Positions 19,690-29,365 of a stretch of DNA of 64,000 nucleotides are shown piece after piece. Where the stretch lies: positions 434,001-498,000 of the forward strand of contig JAHDVF020000504.1 in the NCBI GenBank assembly GCA_022606425.2, in the 5' to 3' direction. The position numbers and the translations under genes are program-made. Position 1 is the first letter of the stretch; each line of letters begins with the position of its first letter. The notes below the pieces were generated by a model, which ran no database searches, had not been told where the DNA came from, and saw nothing but the letters and a program-made list of their open reading frames with translations. This stretch comes from Lepidostoma basale (Eukaryota; Arthropoda; Insecta; Trichoptera; Lepidostomatidae).

Positions 19690-20251
19690 TTTTATGAAGA
19701 ATTTTGACAGGTGTATAAATATTTTTTTCATTTTTTCCAATTTCTTCAATATTATTTCAAAGTTCTTGCTGGTTAAGTGCCTACTTACAGCTAATTTAAA
19801 AAACGGTGGATACGTGAAACAAAAATTAAATAAACACAAAAGTCCGGATCGTCCATGTCAACATGTGCAACATCGAAAAAAACATTAAGTGTTATTACAT
19901 TATGTGCTTAATTAAAAAAAACGGTGGATTCGTTGAACATAAATTAAATAGACGATATGTGCACCATCTAAAAATCACATTTTGTGTAAAATTATTTTTA
20001 TTTTGTTATTTTGCTTTATATCAGTGTATTTTATTTTATTTGTTTAAGATGTATTTTGTGGGTGTTGCACGATCGAAGTGTGCGCGGGAGATGCCTATTA
20101 GTGGCGATGAGGTTCGCAACCCATCACACCGCGTCTCCCGCGGAGCGAAAAGAGAAGGATGGAGTGCCGCATCAGTAAAAGTGTGACAGTCCATTCTTTC
20201 TGCCTACCCTTTCAGAGAGATGGCGTGATGGTTAGTTAGTTAGTTAGTTAG
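19690..20251 (+). mobile_element. X non-autonomous element, copy 3 (best reference)
   Basis: On +: 'gaagaattttgacaggtgta', 'ttgctggttaagtgcc', two related sub-repeats ('aaaacggtggatacgtg' at 19800, 'aaaacggtggattcgttg' at 19918), 'gtgcaccatc', an AT-rich stretch, then the GC module 20083-20142 with nested inverted repeats (CGCGGGAGA/TCTCCCGCG; GATGaGGTT/AACCCATC). 'gtgtgacagtccattctttc', 'tgcctaccctttcagagaga' and (GTTA)n close it. The last ~65 bp match LINE-B. No coding capacity. The GGTTCGCAACC loop resembles a pol III B box, but no A box is evident. Confidence 0.75.
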
Positions 20252-20660
20252 AGTTCAAGAAACAATAAAATTGCACAATAATTGGTTAACAACATTTTCT
20301 TTTAATATCCTTCCTGGTTCCTGGGAAGTCACGTGGGCCTTTTTAATGTGGTATTAACAAGTATACTTGTACATTTTTTTAGCTATTAATTCTCATGATA
20401 TGATATATGTAGCTAGTCTATCGCCATTTATCACGTGAAATGTACCAGACCAATGACGGCATGAGATTTTTTTCATACTGTTATTGCCGGGAATCGAACC
20501 CGGGATCTTCGGTCATAGCTATTGATACTCTGCCAATAAGGCCGTACAAAGTCCTACAAATTTCGTTAATAGTCTACTCTGAAAACATCTGAAGAAAAGT
20601 GTCTACATAAAAGAAAAATAATGTGATTTGATGATTTATTCGATTTTAGTTTTATGACGT
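20250..20660. repeat. Local duplication unit U, copy 1
   Basis: 'gttcaagaaacaataaaatt', 'gcacaata', 'atccttcctggttcctggga', then a SINE-1, then 'gccgtacaaagtcctacaaa' and 'agtgatttgatga'-type sequence. The same order returns at 21181-21480. Both copies directly follow a (GTTA)n tail. Confidence 0.7.
20365..20548 (-). mobile_element. SINE-1, tRNA-derived
   Basis: Box B complement 'gggaatcgaaccc' at 20492-20504, box A-like 'ttggcagagtatc' on -, body 'atcacgtgaaatgtaccaga', 'gctagtctatcgcc'. The tail is short. Confidence 0.75.
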
Positions 20661-20669
20661 CATTACTGC

Positions 20670-21182
20670 AAATAGAAAAATATCCACAGAAGCAAAGATG
20701 GCAGTACGCAATGGAGTTCTAGTGCCAAACCTCATGTTTGCAAGTGAAGCTTGGAGCTGGCAAAAGAAGGATGACAGCAGGAAAAAACGCCGTAGAAATG
20801 AAATCACTAAGAAGAATGTGCAGGAAAACGTTGTATGATAGAATACCGAACGATGAAATATGGAAAAAAAAATGTAAGGCAGATGACTGTATCATGGATA
20901 AAATTAAAAATGGATCCCTGAGATGGTTTGGACTTATGGAACGAATGGATGAGAGTAGAATGATTAAAAAGGTGTACAAAAGTAGCGTGAGTGGAAAAAG
21001 AAGCCGAGGACGACCGAGGAAAACATGGCAAGACCAAATTAATCAATTACTAAAAGGCGGCCACATTCATTGTCGGGATAATCGACGTGCGTGCGTGGTA
21101 TGATGTATGAATGTAGAGGAAGCCCGAGAGGTATGCCATTCTCTCTGCCTACCCCTCCGGGTAAATGGCGTGATGGTTAGTT
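20670..21182 (+). pseudogene. LINE-C RT C-terminal fragment
   Basis: Encodes 'MAVRNGVLVPNLMF' (with a frame shift before 20738), then 20738-21103: 'AVEMKSLRRMCRKTLYDRIP', 'KADDCIMDKIKNGSLRWFGL', 'MERMDESRMIKKVYKSSVSG', 'KRSRGRPRKTWQDQINQLLK'. It differs from LINE-B by the SSVSGKRSRGRP block. The 3' end 'gtaaatggcgtgatgg' plus short (GTTA)n abuts unit U copy 2. Confidence 0.88.
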
Positions 21183-21480
21183 AGAGTTATATACCACTGT
21201 TCAAGAAACAATAAAATTGCACAATACAATGGCAGCAATGTCTGTAAATATCTTTCCTGGTTTCTAGGATGTCACTTTAATGTGGTAGTTTTCCATTGTC
21301 TACAACAGGTTATTATTAATAGATATCCTTATACCGGGATCTTTGGTCATAGCAATTGATGATCTGCCAAGAAAGCCGTACAAAGTCCTACAAATTTCGT
21401 AAATAGTCTACTCAGAAAAGTGTCTACGTAAAAGCAAAACAAAAGTGATTTGATGAATAATTCGATTTAAGTATTATGAC
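21181..21480. repeat. Local duplication unit U, copy 2
   Basis: 'gttcaagaaacaataaaatt', 'tttcctggtttctaggat', then the SINE-1 head remnant 'ccgggatctttggtcatagc' and 'gccgtacaaagtcctacaaa'. It lacks most of the SINE body present in copy 1. Confidence 0.7.
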
Positions 21481-21815
21481 GGTTTTGAAAAAGGTAAAAA
21501 CGGATAACCGCCACTGCCATTTACCGCAACTTGGTTAGCTTGAGAAAACATTTACTGGCTTTAAAATTAACTTAATAGAAATTAAGAGATAAGGAATACA
21601 GTATTATTATTCTCTAAGCAGAGAAACTTCCCAACGGTTATGGTTTTGCTTTCATTGTCTTTTCGGATTCTTTTGTCTAATATTAAAAAGATACACTTTC
21701 GTTTCCAAAGGTAAAAGAACTCAACCTCGAATGAGGCGTTTTATAGCTGAAATTTTTAACTGTTGGCTAATTTTCAGAATTTTTTTTTGTTTCCTGAACA
21801 ATGGTGTAAAACTTC
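21481..21815. other. Unassigned sequence
   Basis: No gene or repeat partner recognised; ends with P2-like 'gtttcctgaacaatggtgta'. Confidence 0.35.
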
Positions 21816-22600
21816 ATATTAACTAACTAACTAAACATCACGCCGTCTCACGAAGGGTTAGGCAGAATAAATGGACTTCTACACTTTTCTTTCCTGACAT
21901 ATTTCTCTCACTTCCTCAACACTAATACATCGTGTCATGCACGCGCGTCGATTTCTATGACTCCTCACATGGCCGACATTCAATTTTTGATTTATTTGAT
22001 CGTGCCACGTTTTCCTCGGTCTTCCTCTATTTCTGGTTCCATTTACATCGTTAACATATAATTTTTTTAGCATTCTTTCTTCATTCATAATTTCCACATG
22101 TCCAAACCATATTAATGATCCTTTCATTATTTTGTTCATAACACCATCATTCGCACCGCATTCACTTCTTATATTTTCATTCGACACTCTATCATACAAA
22201 GAATATGCACACATTCGTCTAAGAGATCTCATTTCTACTGCATTTATTCTTCTTTCATCCTTCTTTTGCCAGTTCCACTCAAAAGGGTCGGTAGAAGAAC
22301 ATCATTGTGCACTGACATTCTAGCTTTCTGGTTAGGTTTTTGTTTCCGATGACAACTTTAAGTGCACCATTCACTTTGGTGCCTGCCCCAACCCTTCATT
22401 CAATATACTTCTCCACTCGCCCATCTCTTGTAAACATTCTACCTAAATACACGAACTCATTTACTTACTCCAAATTTTCACTTTTCACGCTAATGTTGCA
22501 GACTGTCATGACTTCTTCTTTTTCAAAAATCATTACCTTGGACTTATTAATTCATCATCAGATCATTTTGCATGCATTACTCATACATACTATTCACCAG
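21816..22600 (-). pseudogene. LINE-B RT fragment
   Basis: Tail 'taactaactaactaaa' at 21819-21834. The 117-residue frame (21879-22232) has 'MRSLRRMCAYSLYDRVSNEN', 'GSLIWFGHVEIMNEERM', 'RNRGRPRKTWHDQINQKLNV'. Upstream 22270-22600 carries the thumb region ('VGAGTKVNGALKVVIGN'-like, 'YLGRMFTRDGR'-like) with frameshifts. Confidence 0.85.
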
Positions 22601-22764
22601 GAATTTTAGTTTATGCTCGTCGTCTGCAAGTAGTTCATACTTAATAATAATGGTACTTCATATTCAATAATTAAAATAGAAAAAAAGACACCATAAACTG
22701 GATTAAATATATATTTAATAAATAAACTCTGTCACTTAAATATATTGCAACTTCTTTTAAGACA

Positions 22765-22870
22765 GCTAAGAGATGGAGGGATAGTTGGCCCTCATCATCT
22801 TAGAATAAATGATTTCTGTGCCACAGATCGTCAGATCTACTTAAGAAAGAATAAGAAGAAGAATAAAACG
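22765..22870 (+). mobile_element. LINE-D 3' fragment, alternate subfamily
   Basis: 'taagagatggagggatagtt', 'gatttctgtgccacagatcg', 'tcagatctact' and an interrupted (GAA)n tail. The same subfamily end is at 52560-52652. Confidence 0.65.
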
Positions 22871-22899
22871 GACGTTTTCATCAATACTAACTGAAGAGT

Positions 22900-23600
22900 A
22901 ATTAATAATTATATATTGCTTCTTGAACAATGATATAAAACTCCTTATTAAATAAGTAATACGAATGAAAACGTTGGTTTTCTAGAAGTTTTATTATGTT
23001 TTGTGAGAATGAAATGTTTTTTAAAGTTAATTTATTAAATTATTGCACAAGAAATTATAAATGCGCGTATTATAATGTTATTTAACAATTTTTTTGATGA
23101 TTTTGTATTTAAAATCCCGTTTTAATGGAGTATTTATAAAAGTCAGTTCATAACAATTTTAATTCTGAAAAACATTTATACTTTCGAAATTAAAAAACTT
23201 TGTTTAATCCACTATTTAATAAAAAATATTAAAAAACATGACATGTTTCGGAGGATACCTCCATCTTCAGGTGTAAAAATATAACAAAAACTAAACAAAG
23301 AAAGACTGATAAAAAACGAATTTTAAATTCGATACAATAATTCAAATTTGAAAATTAACCTGGGCTATTTCTTATAAGTAGGAACTTACAATTATTTTTT
23401 AACAGTAAGAAATAATAAATAATATTAAATAATAATAATACATGATGATAATATTAAAAAAATATAAGACATAATTTATATAGATATTTATAAATGATTA
23501 ATTTGCATTTGATTGGAAATGGGAGCTTGGGAGATTAATATTTTTTATTAAATAGTGGATTAAATAAAGTTTTTTAATTTCCAAAGTATATTACTATGGA
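22900..23600. repeat. P2 arm, further PLE-like end, AT-rich DNA
   Basis: 22915-23010 is a P2 arm ('gatataaaactccttattaa', 'gttttctagaagttttatta'). On -, 23226-23272 reads CTGAAGA, t, stem GGAGG/CCTCC, GAA, palindrome ACATGT, C, the hammerhead-like architecture again. 'taaaaaactttgtttaatcc' (23190) recurs inverted near 23560, which suggests a ~370-bp inverted-end unit. Confidence 0.5.
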
Positions 23601-24150
23601 ATTCCACAGTGTTAATGCCTTAACTTTCAATAAGTGTGAAACACATTGTTTTAAAGGAACATATCGCTACGTATACATTGTTTTCAATTATTTTCTATAT
23701 ACAAAATTCGAATAATTCTATTTTCGCGCAGTTGCACTTGTCCGGGAGGCATTTAGCGCAAAGCCAATTAGAGAAACGTCAGGCCACAAGTCTTGAAGGG
23801 CGTGGTGGGTGGCTGTAGGGTAGAGGGTGGTGAATATCAAGGGGGTGGGGAGGCAAAGCGAACATACAGACGGCCACTGATTTCTGGTACAATCGGTGAT
23901 GTGGTCAGAGATCTTAAGCAATGGAGATCGACGTCTTGCATATTAGTGAAAGTATGTTCAGAAGACTTTTGACTTTGAAGAGTACCTTGTCTTTCGAAGT
24001 CGAACCATTTCTCATGCGTTTTTGGTATTTGATCTATTTTCAAATATATGCATACACATTAAATAGAGCATCAGGAAACTGGCGATGGAATACAATATTA
24101 TTATCGATGGAGAGGTATAAAAATACACATTTAAAAACATACTGTTATTA
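23601..24150. other. Unassigned, locally G-rich
   Basis: 23780-23860 is strongly G-rich on + ('gggcgtggtgggtggctgta', 'gggggtggggagg'). No domain or splice-supported exon found. Confidence 0.35.
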
Positions 24151-24154
24151 TTTA

Positions 24155-24320
24155 TTGTTTCTTGAACCATGATGTGAAACTCCATATAAAATAATTAATA
24201 CGAATGAAAACGTCAGTTTTCTAGAAGTTTTATTTTATTTTATGGTAATGACATGTTTCACCCTTTTACATTTGATAATGCCTTAGAAGGGCGAACCTAC
24301 AACGAAAAGTGTATTAATTC
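24155..24320 (-). repeat. P2 PLE terminus, left arm
   Basis: 'gtttcttgaaccatgatgtg', 'aatgaaaacgtcagttttct', 'gacatgtttcacccttttac', 'gataatgccttagaagggcg'. The opposing arm lies beyond the LINE-F fragment at 24767. Confidence 0.65.
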
Positions 24321-24329
24321 TGTGTTCTG

Positions 24330-24766
24330 CCAGTTTCTAATTATGGTATTGAAACTATGAGTGACCCAAAGAGTCATGGAAAGCGTAATGTTAGAAATAA
24401 GCCTAAAAGACAGAGTTAAAAAGATACGGTGAGAGAAAAAAACAAAGGTCACTGACATCATCCACCGGGTAGCGACTCTTAAATGACAATGGACAGGTCA
24501 CGTAGCTAGAAGCTCAGACGAAAAATGGACAAGAAGACTGCTGACTTGGAGACAGTGGACGGCAAAGAGAAGTGCAGGGCAACCGCAACTACGGTGGAAG
24601 GATGAACATACATGTCGGAAGGAAGAACAGACAAAAGGAAGAACAGATATGTCGGAAAACCTGGATGCAATCTGCACGACATTGTGACATGGAAGCGAAT
24701 GGAGTAGGTCTTTTTTCAGGAGTGGACGGGATAGGCTGAGGAAGAAGAAGAAGAAGAAGAAGAAGA
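24330..24766 (+). pseudogene. LINE-F-like RT C-terminal fragment with (GAA)n tail
   Basis: Broken frames give 'QRVMESVMLEISLKDRVKK', 'WQWTGHVARSSDEKWTRRLL' and 'TWRQWTAKRSAGQPQLRWKD', the order seen in LINE-F. The tail is GAA repeats at 24738-24765. It lies between two head-to-head P2 arms. Confidence 0.75.
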
Positions 24767-25080
24767 CAGGCAAAACATGTCATTCACATAAACTATAGTA
24801 ATTTTTTTAGATAACAGACGTTTTTATTCATATTTAATATTTAATAAAGAGTTTTACATTATTATTCAAGAAACAATAAATGTATTCTACAAGACAAAGG
24901 ACAGCGATATTTTTTTTATACCGTCACTGGCGGTAATCGATCATGGGACCTTAGAAACTCTAAAATAATGTATATTTCCCCAAAAATTCAATTATTTAGG
25001 TTTTATTTAAGTTATTACACGAGATTTTGACAGATTATCAAATTAAATTGACAACCATGTCGAATCTTGACAGTTATCCT
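24767..25080 (+). repeat. P2 arm fused to SINE remnant, copy 1
   Basis: 'gacaggcaaaacatgtcatt', 'acgtttttattcatatttaa', then 'gacaaaggacagcgat', a decayed SINE box B ('ggcggtaatcgatcatggga') and 'ttattacacgagattttgac', 'agattatcaaattaaattga'. The same ~310-bp composite is at 39521-39848. Confidence 0.65.
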
Positions 25081-25300
25081 ATTCACAACGATGGAATGTC
25101 AATATTAACGTCAACAGTTCCATTTTAAAGATGTTTTGTATTCTGGTAAAGCCTCTAGCGAACGAAATAACGAGGACTTCTTACATAACATAGTGTGATG
25201 TCAAAAAAGGAAGAGAAAAGTATATCTCCCTTATTTACCAGTGGCAGATTAAAAAAATATGATATTTTTTTATAAAAATGGATATTCGTTATCTTAAAGA
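25081..25300. other. Unassigned sequence
   Basis: No element or gene recognised. Confidence 0.3.
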
Positions 25301-25465
25301 GTAAATATAAAAACATGTGTTCTTTCTACATGTTTTATAATATTTTATGGGAATATCATTTTTCTCCTTGCTAAGGCATTATCAAATGTTAAAAAATATT
25401 TGATGTTGCCCTAGGAAGGCGAAATATGTTATTTTCATGAAATATTATATATAAAACATTTTTCA
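25300..25465. repeat. P2 PLE termini, head-to-head
   Basis: 'ccttgctaaggcattatcaa' (left arm) faces 'tttgatgttgccctaggaag', 'gcgaaatatgttattttcat' (right arm) across about 12 bp. Confidence 0.6.
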
Positions 25466-25804
25466 TTATTATTTATTTTTTATGTTTAAAAAAAAATCCC
25501 TCTGTATTACAGATTATTTTTCCTTTATTGTCATTTATTAATAAAGGACACAATGTTATTGCAAATTATACTATAACATTGTGGCTTCATCATATTGTCA
25601 CATCTAAATATACATTTTCATAGATACAAAAGATTGTATACAATTTATATTTTAATAAATAAATAAATAAAACGATACTCCAAGAATACTTGTAATACCA
25701 ATAGTCAAATTCAGAAAATTTTACATAAATATTTGAAGATTATTTTTGTATGGAATCATGTTTACCACCCCTGATCTGTATATAAAGGACTAAATTTACA
25801 ATAG
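25466..25804. other. Unassigned AT-rich sequence
   Basis: 'ataaaggacacaatgttatt' and 'actataacattgtggcttca' form a short inverted repeat around 25550. No gene. Confidence 0.3.
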
Positions 25805-25950
25805 TGTTACCAGTCTGTCGATGCCAGCGAGCCTGGCGAAACCGGTCGCTGTCTAAATAAAGACAAAAGTGGAAGTAGTTAAAATATATCGTTTTATTTA
25901 ATTATTATTTAAAATGAACTTCCATCAAGAGATTTCAGTAAAATCATTTG
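25805..25950 (+). repeat. P3 PLE terminus, single arm
   Basis: 25810-25852: helix I CAGT/GCTG (with one G-U), core CTGTCGA, t, stem GCCAG/CTGGC, GAA, palindrome ACCGGT, C. Then 'taaataaagacaaaagtgga' and 'aacttccatcaagagatttc'. Confidence 0.65.
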
Positions 25951-26106
25951 ATTATATTTTAATTATTTATTTATTTAGGTAGGTACCTGTAAAAACCTCT
26001 TTAATAATTATAGTATATTTACAATTTCATTTATGTACTCTGAAATTATTAAACCGACTGATTATTTTTAATGTACACATGCATACATTAATATTTAATG
26101 TATAGT
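25951..26106. other. AT-rich sequence
   Basis: A short ATTT run; nothing recognised. Confidence 0.3.
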
Positions 26107-26315
26107 ATTGGAAAACGTGGCACGATAAAATAAATCAAATATTGAATGTCGGCCATGTGAGGAGTCAGAGAAATCGACGCGCGTGCATGACACGATGTAT
26201 GAATGTTGAGGAATCGAGAGAAATATGTCAGGAAAGAAAAGTGTGGCAGTCAAATCTTTCTGCCTACCCATTCGGGGAGACGGCGTGATGGTTAGTTAGT
26301 TAGTTAGTTAGTATA
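26107..26315 (+). mobile_element. LINE-B, very short truncated insertion
   Basis: 'ggaaaacgtggcacgataaa', 'ttgaatgtcggccatgtgag', through 'ttcggggagacggcgtgatg' to (GTTA)n at 26292-26312. About 205 bp and well conserved. Confidence 0.85.
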
Positions 26316-26329
26316 TATTACTATGTATG

Positions 26330-26480
26330 TATAATTTTTTTTCTAATATTGTGTTTTTTTTTGGTTTCATGTTGTTTTATCGTATCTTTGTAACACCGTT
26401 TTGTGTCCAAATGAGTCGCCTTAATGTTTTTCGTTTGTTATGTCTCATTTGTGTATTATGTATAAATAAATAAATAAAAT
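26330..26480 (+). mobile_element. Repeat Y, LINE 3' end
   Basis: 'ccgttttgtgtccaaatgag', 'tttcgtttgttatgtctcat', then (TAAA)n at 26462-26477, giving orientation and tail type for this family. Confidence 0.6.
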
Positions 26481-27015
26481 TTAGAGGCATATCCACGATA
26501 CATGTATATTTATATCTTGCTTCTTTAATGAAACGAAAAAGAAGAAGAGGATTAGCATAAAAAAATGATTCAGTCTATTTAAGATATTAACAAAGCATAG
26601 TAACTTGTTGGCTTGTTCGTCTAATAAATCTGAACAATAAAAATATCAACAAGATGGCGCCCGTTTCTTGTCACATCCCGCCATTGCACGAACGGGCGAA
26701 ATCTCTGTCCCGTAATCCCACGTTTTATTATTGTGTCCGTGATCACTGGAGACAAAAGTTTCCGGAAAAAGATTTTCCTAACCGAAAAGAAAATTGTTAA
26801 ATACTTTCCGCTCTGGAGTTTCTTCCCTTTCTTGTATTAATTTTATGCGCTCAAAGAAAAGTTTTGAAATTGTTAAAAGTATTGCTAATGGAACAGGACT
26901 GCGGATATAAACGTATTGAGTATTTTTATTATTTTTGTACTTTGCGGTTTCAGAAAATAACTTTATTAAATTATTTTCTGTTCCGAATGTAAAAATATAC
27001 TTTTTTATTTTTTAA
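26481..27015. other. Unassigned; short open frame of unknown meaning
   Basis: 26654-26800 (+) is a 48-codon frame from ATG (MAPVSCHIPPLHERA... KFPEKDFPNRKENC). Composition is more balanced than its surroundings. No homology can be asserted; it may be a remnant. The rest is AT-rich. Confidence 0.3.
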
Positions 27016-27265
27016 ATTTACTTACTCTCTTAAACAACCGTTGTGGTCCACTGTTGGACATAGGCTCCCCACGTACTTCTCCACGTATTCCTGTCTTGTG
27101 ACTTTCGCATCCAATCGACAGCAGTTCTTCGAATGTCATCGGACCATCGTGTGGGGGTCTCCATCTGTTTCTTTTATCTTCGCGGGGTCTCCACTCCACC
27201 AACCTTTTGGTCCATCTATCGTCTACCAATCTGGCAAAATGTTCCTTAAATTACCATTTAAGCTG
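27016..27265 (-). mobile_element. LINE-F fragment
   Basis: The minus frame 27005-27229 has 'MVDDRWTKRLVEWRPREDKR' and 'WRPPHDGPMTFEELLSIGCE', a frame-shifted version of 'RW..R.LEWRPR...R..GRPP..W.DD'. Closely related to 4421-4660. Confidence 0.7.
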
Positions 27266-27294
27266 AGCAATCCTTTCGACGACATCTTAAATAA

Positions 27295-27487
27295 AAAAAA
27301 ACTAACTAACTAACTAACCATCACACCGTCAAGAATGGACTGCCACACTTTCCTTTCCTGACATATTTCTCTCGCTTCCTCAACATTCATACATCATGTC
27401 ATGCACGCGCGTCGACTCCCCACATGGCCGACATTCAATATTTGATTTATTTGATCGTGCCACGTTTTCCTCAGTCTTCCTCTATTT
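27295..27487 (-). mobile_element. LINE-B 3' fragment
   Basis: CTAA tail at 27300-27317, then a 3' end with a ~25-bp deletion ('accatcacaccgtcaagaat'), 'catatttctctcgcttcctc', 'ggccgacattcaatatttga', 'cacgttttcctcagtcttcc'. Confidence 0.8.
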
Positions 27488-27749
27488 CTACAAATTGTAT
27501 ACAAAGTAAATGTAAAAAAAAGAAAAATACAATTCACTGTAGTTCAATGTATAAACTTGGATTTCAAAGATTTATACGAAGCCAGCTAGTAAATCAAAAA
27601 TTCTCCCCAAAAACCTGAATCAGCTATGAAGTTGAAAAAAAATTGCGAAGGGCAGATAATCCCAGTGGAACTGCTATCCTTGCACGAATTCTCGCGATTC
27701 AGCCTTCGCGATAGCCGACTCTTTAGCCATCTCAGTGAAGACTCTGCCA
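27488..27749. other. Unassigned; mixed composition
   Basis: 27640-27745 is unusually balanced ('ctcgcgattcagccttcgcg') and open in two frames for about 60 codons, but no splice sites or domain support it. Confidence 0.3.
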
Positions 27750-27870
27750 AAGACGACCTTCGTGGCAATTTCGCAAGAGTTATGACTGCCACACCGAAGG
27801 TCCCGGCGATGGCAGTGTAATTGTCACACCGTCATTGGTCTGGTGTAAAATTCACGTGATATAAAAATGG
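27750..27870 (+). mobile_element. SINE-1 with damaged head
   Basis: 'gacgaccttcgtggcaattt', 'ccacaccgaaggtcccgg', then 'cgatggcagtgtaattgtca', 'attggtctggtgtaaaattc'. Box B is deleted down to 'cccggcgatgg', so it could not be transcribed normally. Confidence 0.7.
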
Positions 27871-27999
27871 CTATAGATGAGAGAGAATGAATATAATAGC
27901 TTAAAAAACAAATTGTTTACACTAACTTGGTTCTAACAACTTGTTGTGTACAAACAATTGATAAATCTAGACCCTAAACGCATCTAACTTTTGGTCTTA
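27871..27999. other. Unassigned sequence
   Basis: Contains 'acttggttctaacaacttgt', a weak dyad. Nothing else. Confidence 0.3.
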
Positions 28000-28170
28000 T
28001 TCGTGTTCTATCACACCTCCGTGGCTTCAAAAACAAAACGTTGTTTAGCTGCAGTTTGTTTTTGTAATCCTGACGACGCTCCGACAGGAGCGAAATCGGT
28101 TGGTTCAATAAAACAAAAGAAAGTATAAAATTTAAATTATTTATTCTATATTCGCAACACTTTATGTCGT
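28000..28170 (+). repeat. P5 PLE terminus
   Basis: 28066-28109: upstream AATC pairs GGTT downstream, core CTGACGA, c, stem GCTCC/GGAGC, GAA, ATCGGT (from ACCGGT), T. Followed by 'tcaataaaacaaaagaaag'. Confidence 0.6.
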
Positions 28171-28384
28171 GCGTTCTTTTAAAAGAACTAAAAAAACATT
28201 GCATTACACTTTATTATAATTTAAACACAGGAAAAAGTTTTGGGATACAAAAGCCCTTCATCAGTGTAAATTTTGACAAAATTGTTAGTTACCAAATAAT
28301 TAATTACATAATAAACATTATTAAAAAATCCAAAACATGATCATTTTTGACAGATGTTAATTTTCTTTTTCAATGTTTATTAAC
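28171..28384. repeat. Diverged P1-like terminus on minus strand
   Basis: On -, 28267-28225 gives TACA, core CTGATGA, decayed stem, then AAACTT and 'cctgtgtttaaatt'. The remainder is AT-rich. Confidence 0.4.
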
Positions 28385-28660
28385 TATTTATATTTTCTTG
28401 AATAATTACTTTGAACTCCATATTAAATATTGAATACGAATGAAAACGTCTGTTATGTATTATATACATAATGTATTATATTTTATGTGAAGGACATTCT
28501 CGCCTATCTAAGGCTTTATCAAATGTAGCGAAAATCTGCACGAGTTAAAGGGCAGAATACGGTTATTAAGGTAATTGACGTGGCGCTATACATTGTTGAA
28601 AATAATTAAGGGATAATCCTCAGAATAAATGAAAATAATACCCGGAACTAGTTAAATTGA
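28385..28660 (-). repeat. P2 PLE terminus with inner sequence
   Basis: 'tacgaatgaaaacgtctgtt', 'gacattctcgcctatctaag', 'gctttatcaaatgtagcgaa', then inner 'gggcagaatacggttattaa' and 'tgacgtggcgctatacattg', shared with 53300-53420. This shows the family extends beyond the arm. Confidence 0.6.
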
Positions 28661-28664
28661 TGAA

Positions 28665-29115
28665 TACCATTTTTAAGGATTAATTGTGTCTCAATAGAGA
28701 CGAAGATGTAAATTGTTTTTTGGAAACATAATATGGTGGTTGAGGCGTTTACAGAACTTATGACCTGTCATTAGTTGGGTTAAGCGATCGCTTTATGTAA
28801 TACAACATTCCCCATTCCACCCTTCTTACGACCACCATGTCTAACACATTTTTGGAAGTTGTATATATGTTAATATGTAACACCAAACTTCACATGTAAG
28901 TTTCAATCTACACACTAGCGCCATCTATTAAAATTAAGCCAATCTTCATAGATGGCGCTAGTGTGTAGATTGAAACTCACATTCCCCATTCCTCCCTTCT
29001 TACGACCACCAAGTCTGACAATTTTTTTTAAGGCGCTACTATGTTAAGAACACTTCACATTTTTTAGGTCAATCTACACTAGCGCCATCTATTAAGATAA
29101 TATGTAAGCATTAAG
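28665..29115. mobile_element. FB foldback element
   Basis: 'gattaattgtgtctcaatag', 'agacgaagatg', 'cttatgacctgtcattagtt', 'acaacattccccattccacc', then a perfect 28-bp inverted repeat: 28900-28927 and 28949-28976 (arm 'tagatggcgctagtgtgtag' plus 'attgaaac'), spacer 21 bp. The following 28978-29095 repeats the element again in part. No coding sequence. Confidence 0.7.
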
Positions 29116-29164
29116 TAATGGGTTAAATCCAGTATACATTAAAAAAACAAATTATTATGATAAT

Positions 29165-29365
29165 CAATGATTTTACTGAAATCTCTTGATGGAAGTTAAT
29201 TTTAAATAATAATTAAATAAAACGATGTTTTTTAACTACTTCCACTTTTGTCTTTATTTAGGACCAGTCTGTCGATGCCAGCGAGCCTGGCGAAACCGGT
29301 CGCTGTCTAAATAAAGACAAAAGTGGAAGTAGTTAAAAAACATCGTTTTATGTAATTATTATTAT
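29165..29365. repeat. P3 PLE terminus inside a 48-bp inverted repeat
   Basis: 29213-29260 and 29308-29356 are near-perfect inverted arms ('aaaacgatgttttttaacta', 'cttccacttttgtctttatt'). The single core between them (29265-29306) has CAGT/GCTG, CTGTCGA, GCCAG/CTGGC, GAA, ACCGGT, C. This is the clearest example of the family's layout. Confidence 0.75.

Noticed and set aside
26292..26312. (TTAG)n as telomeric repeat
   Set aside because: Insect telomeres are usually (TTAGG)n. Here the unit is four bases and always follows the same LINE 3' end, so it is a retrotransposon tail.
26654..26800. 48-codon ORF as a gene
   Set aside because: No homology, splice sites or regulatory context; mentioned in the region entry only.
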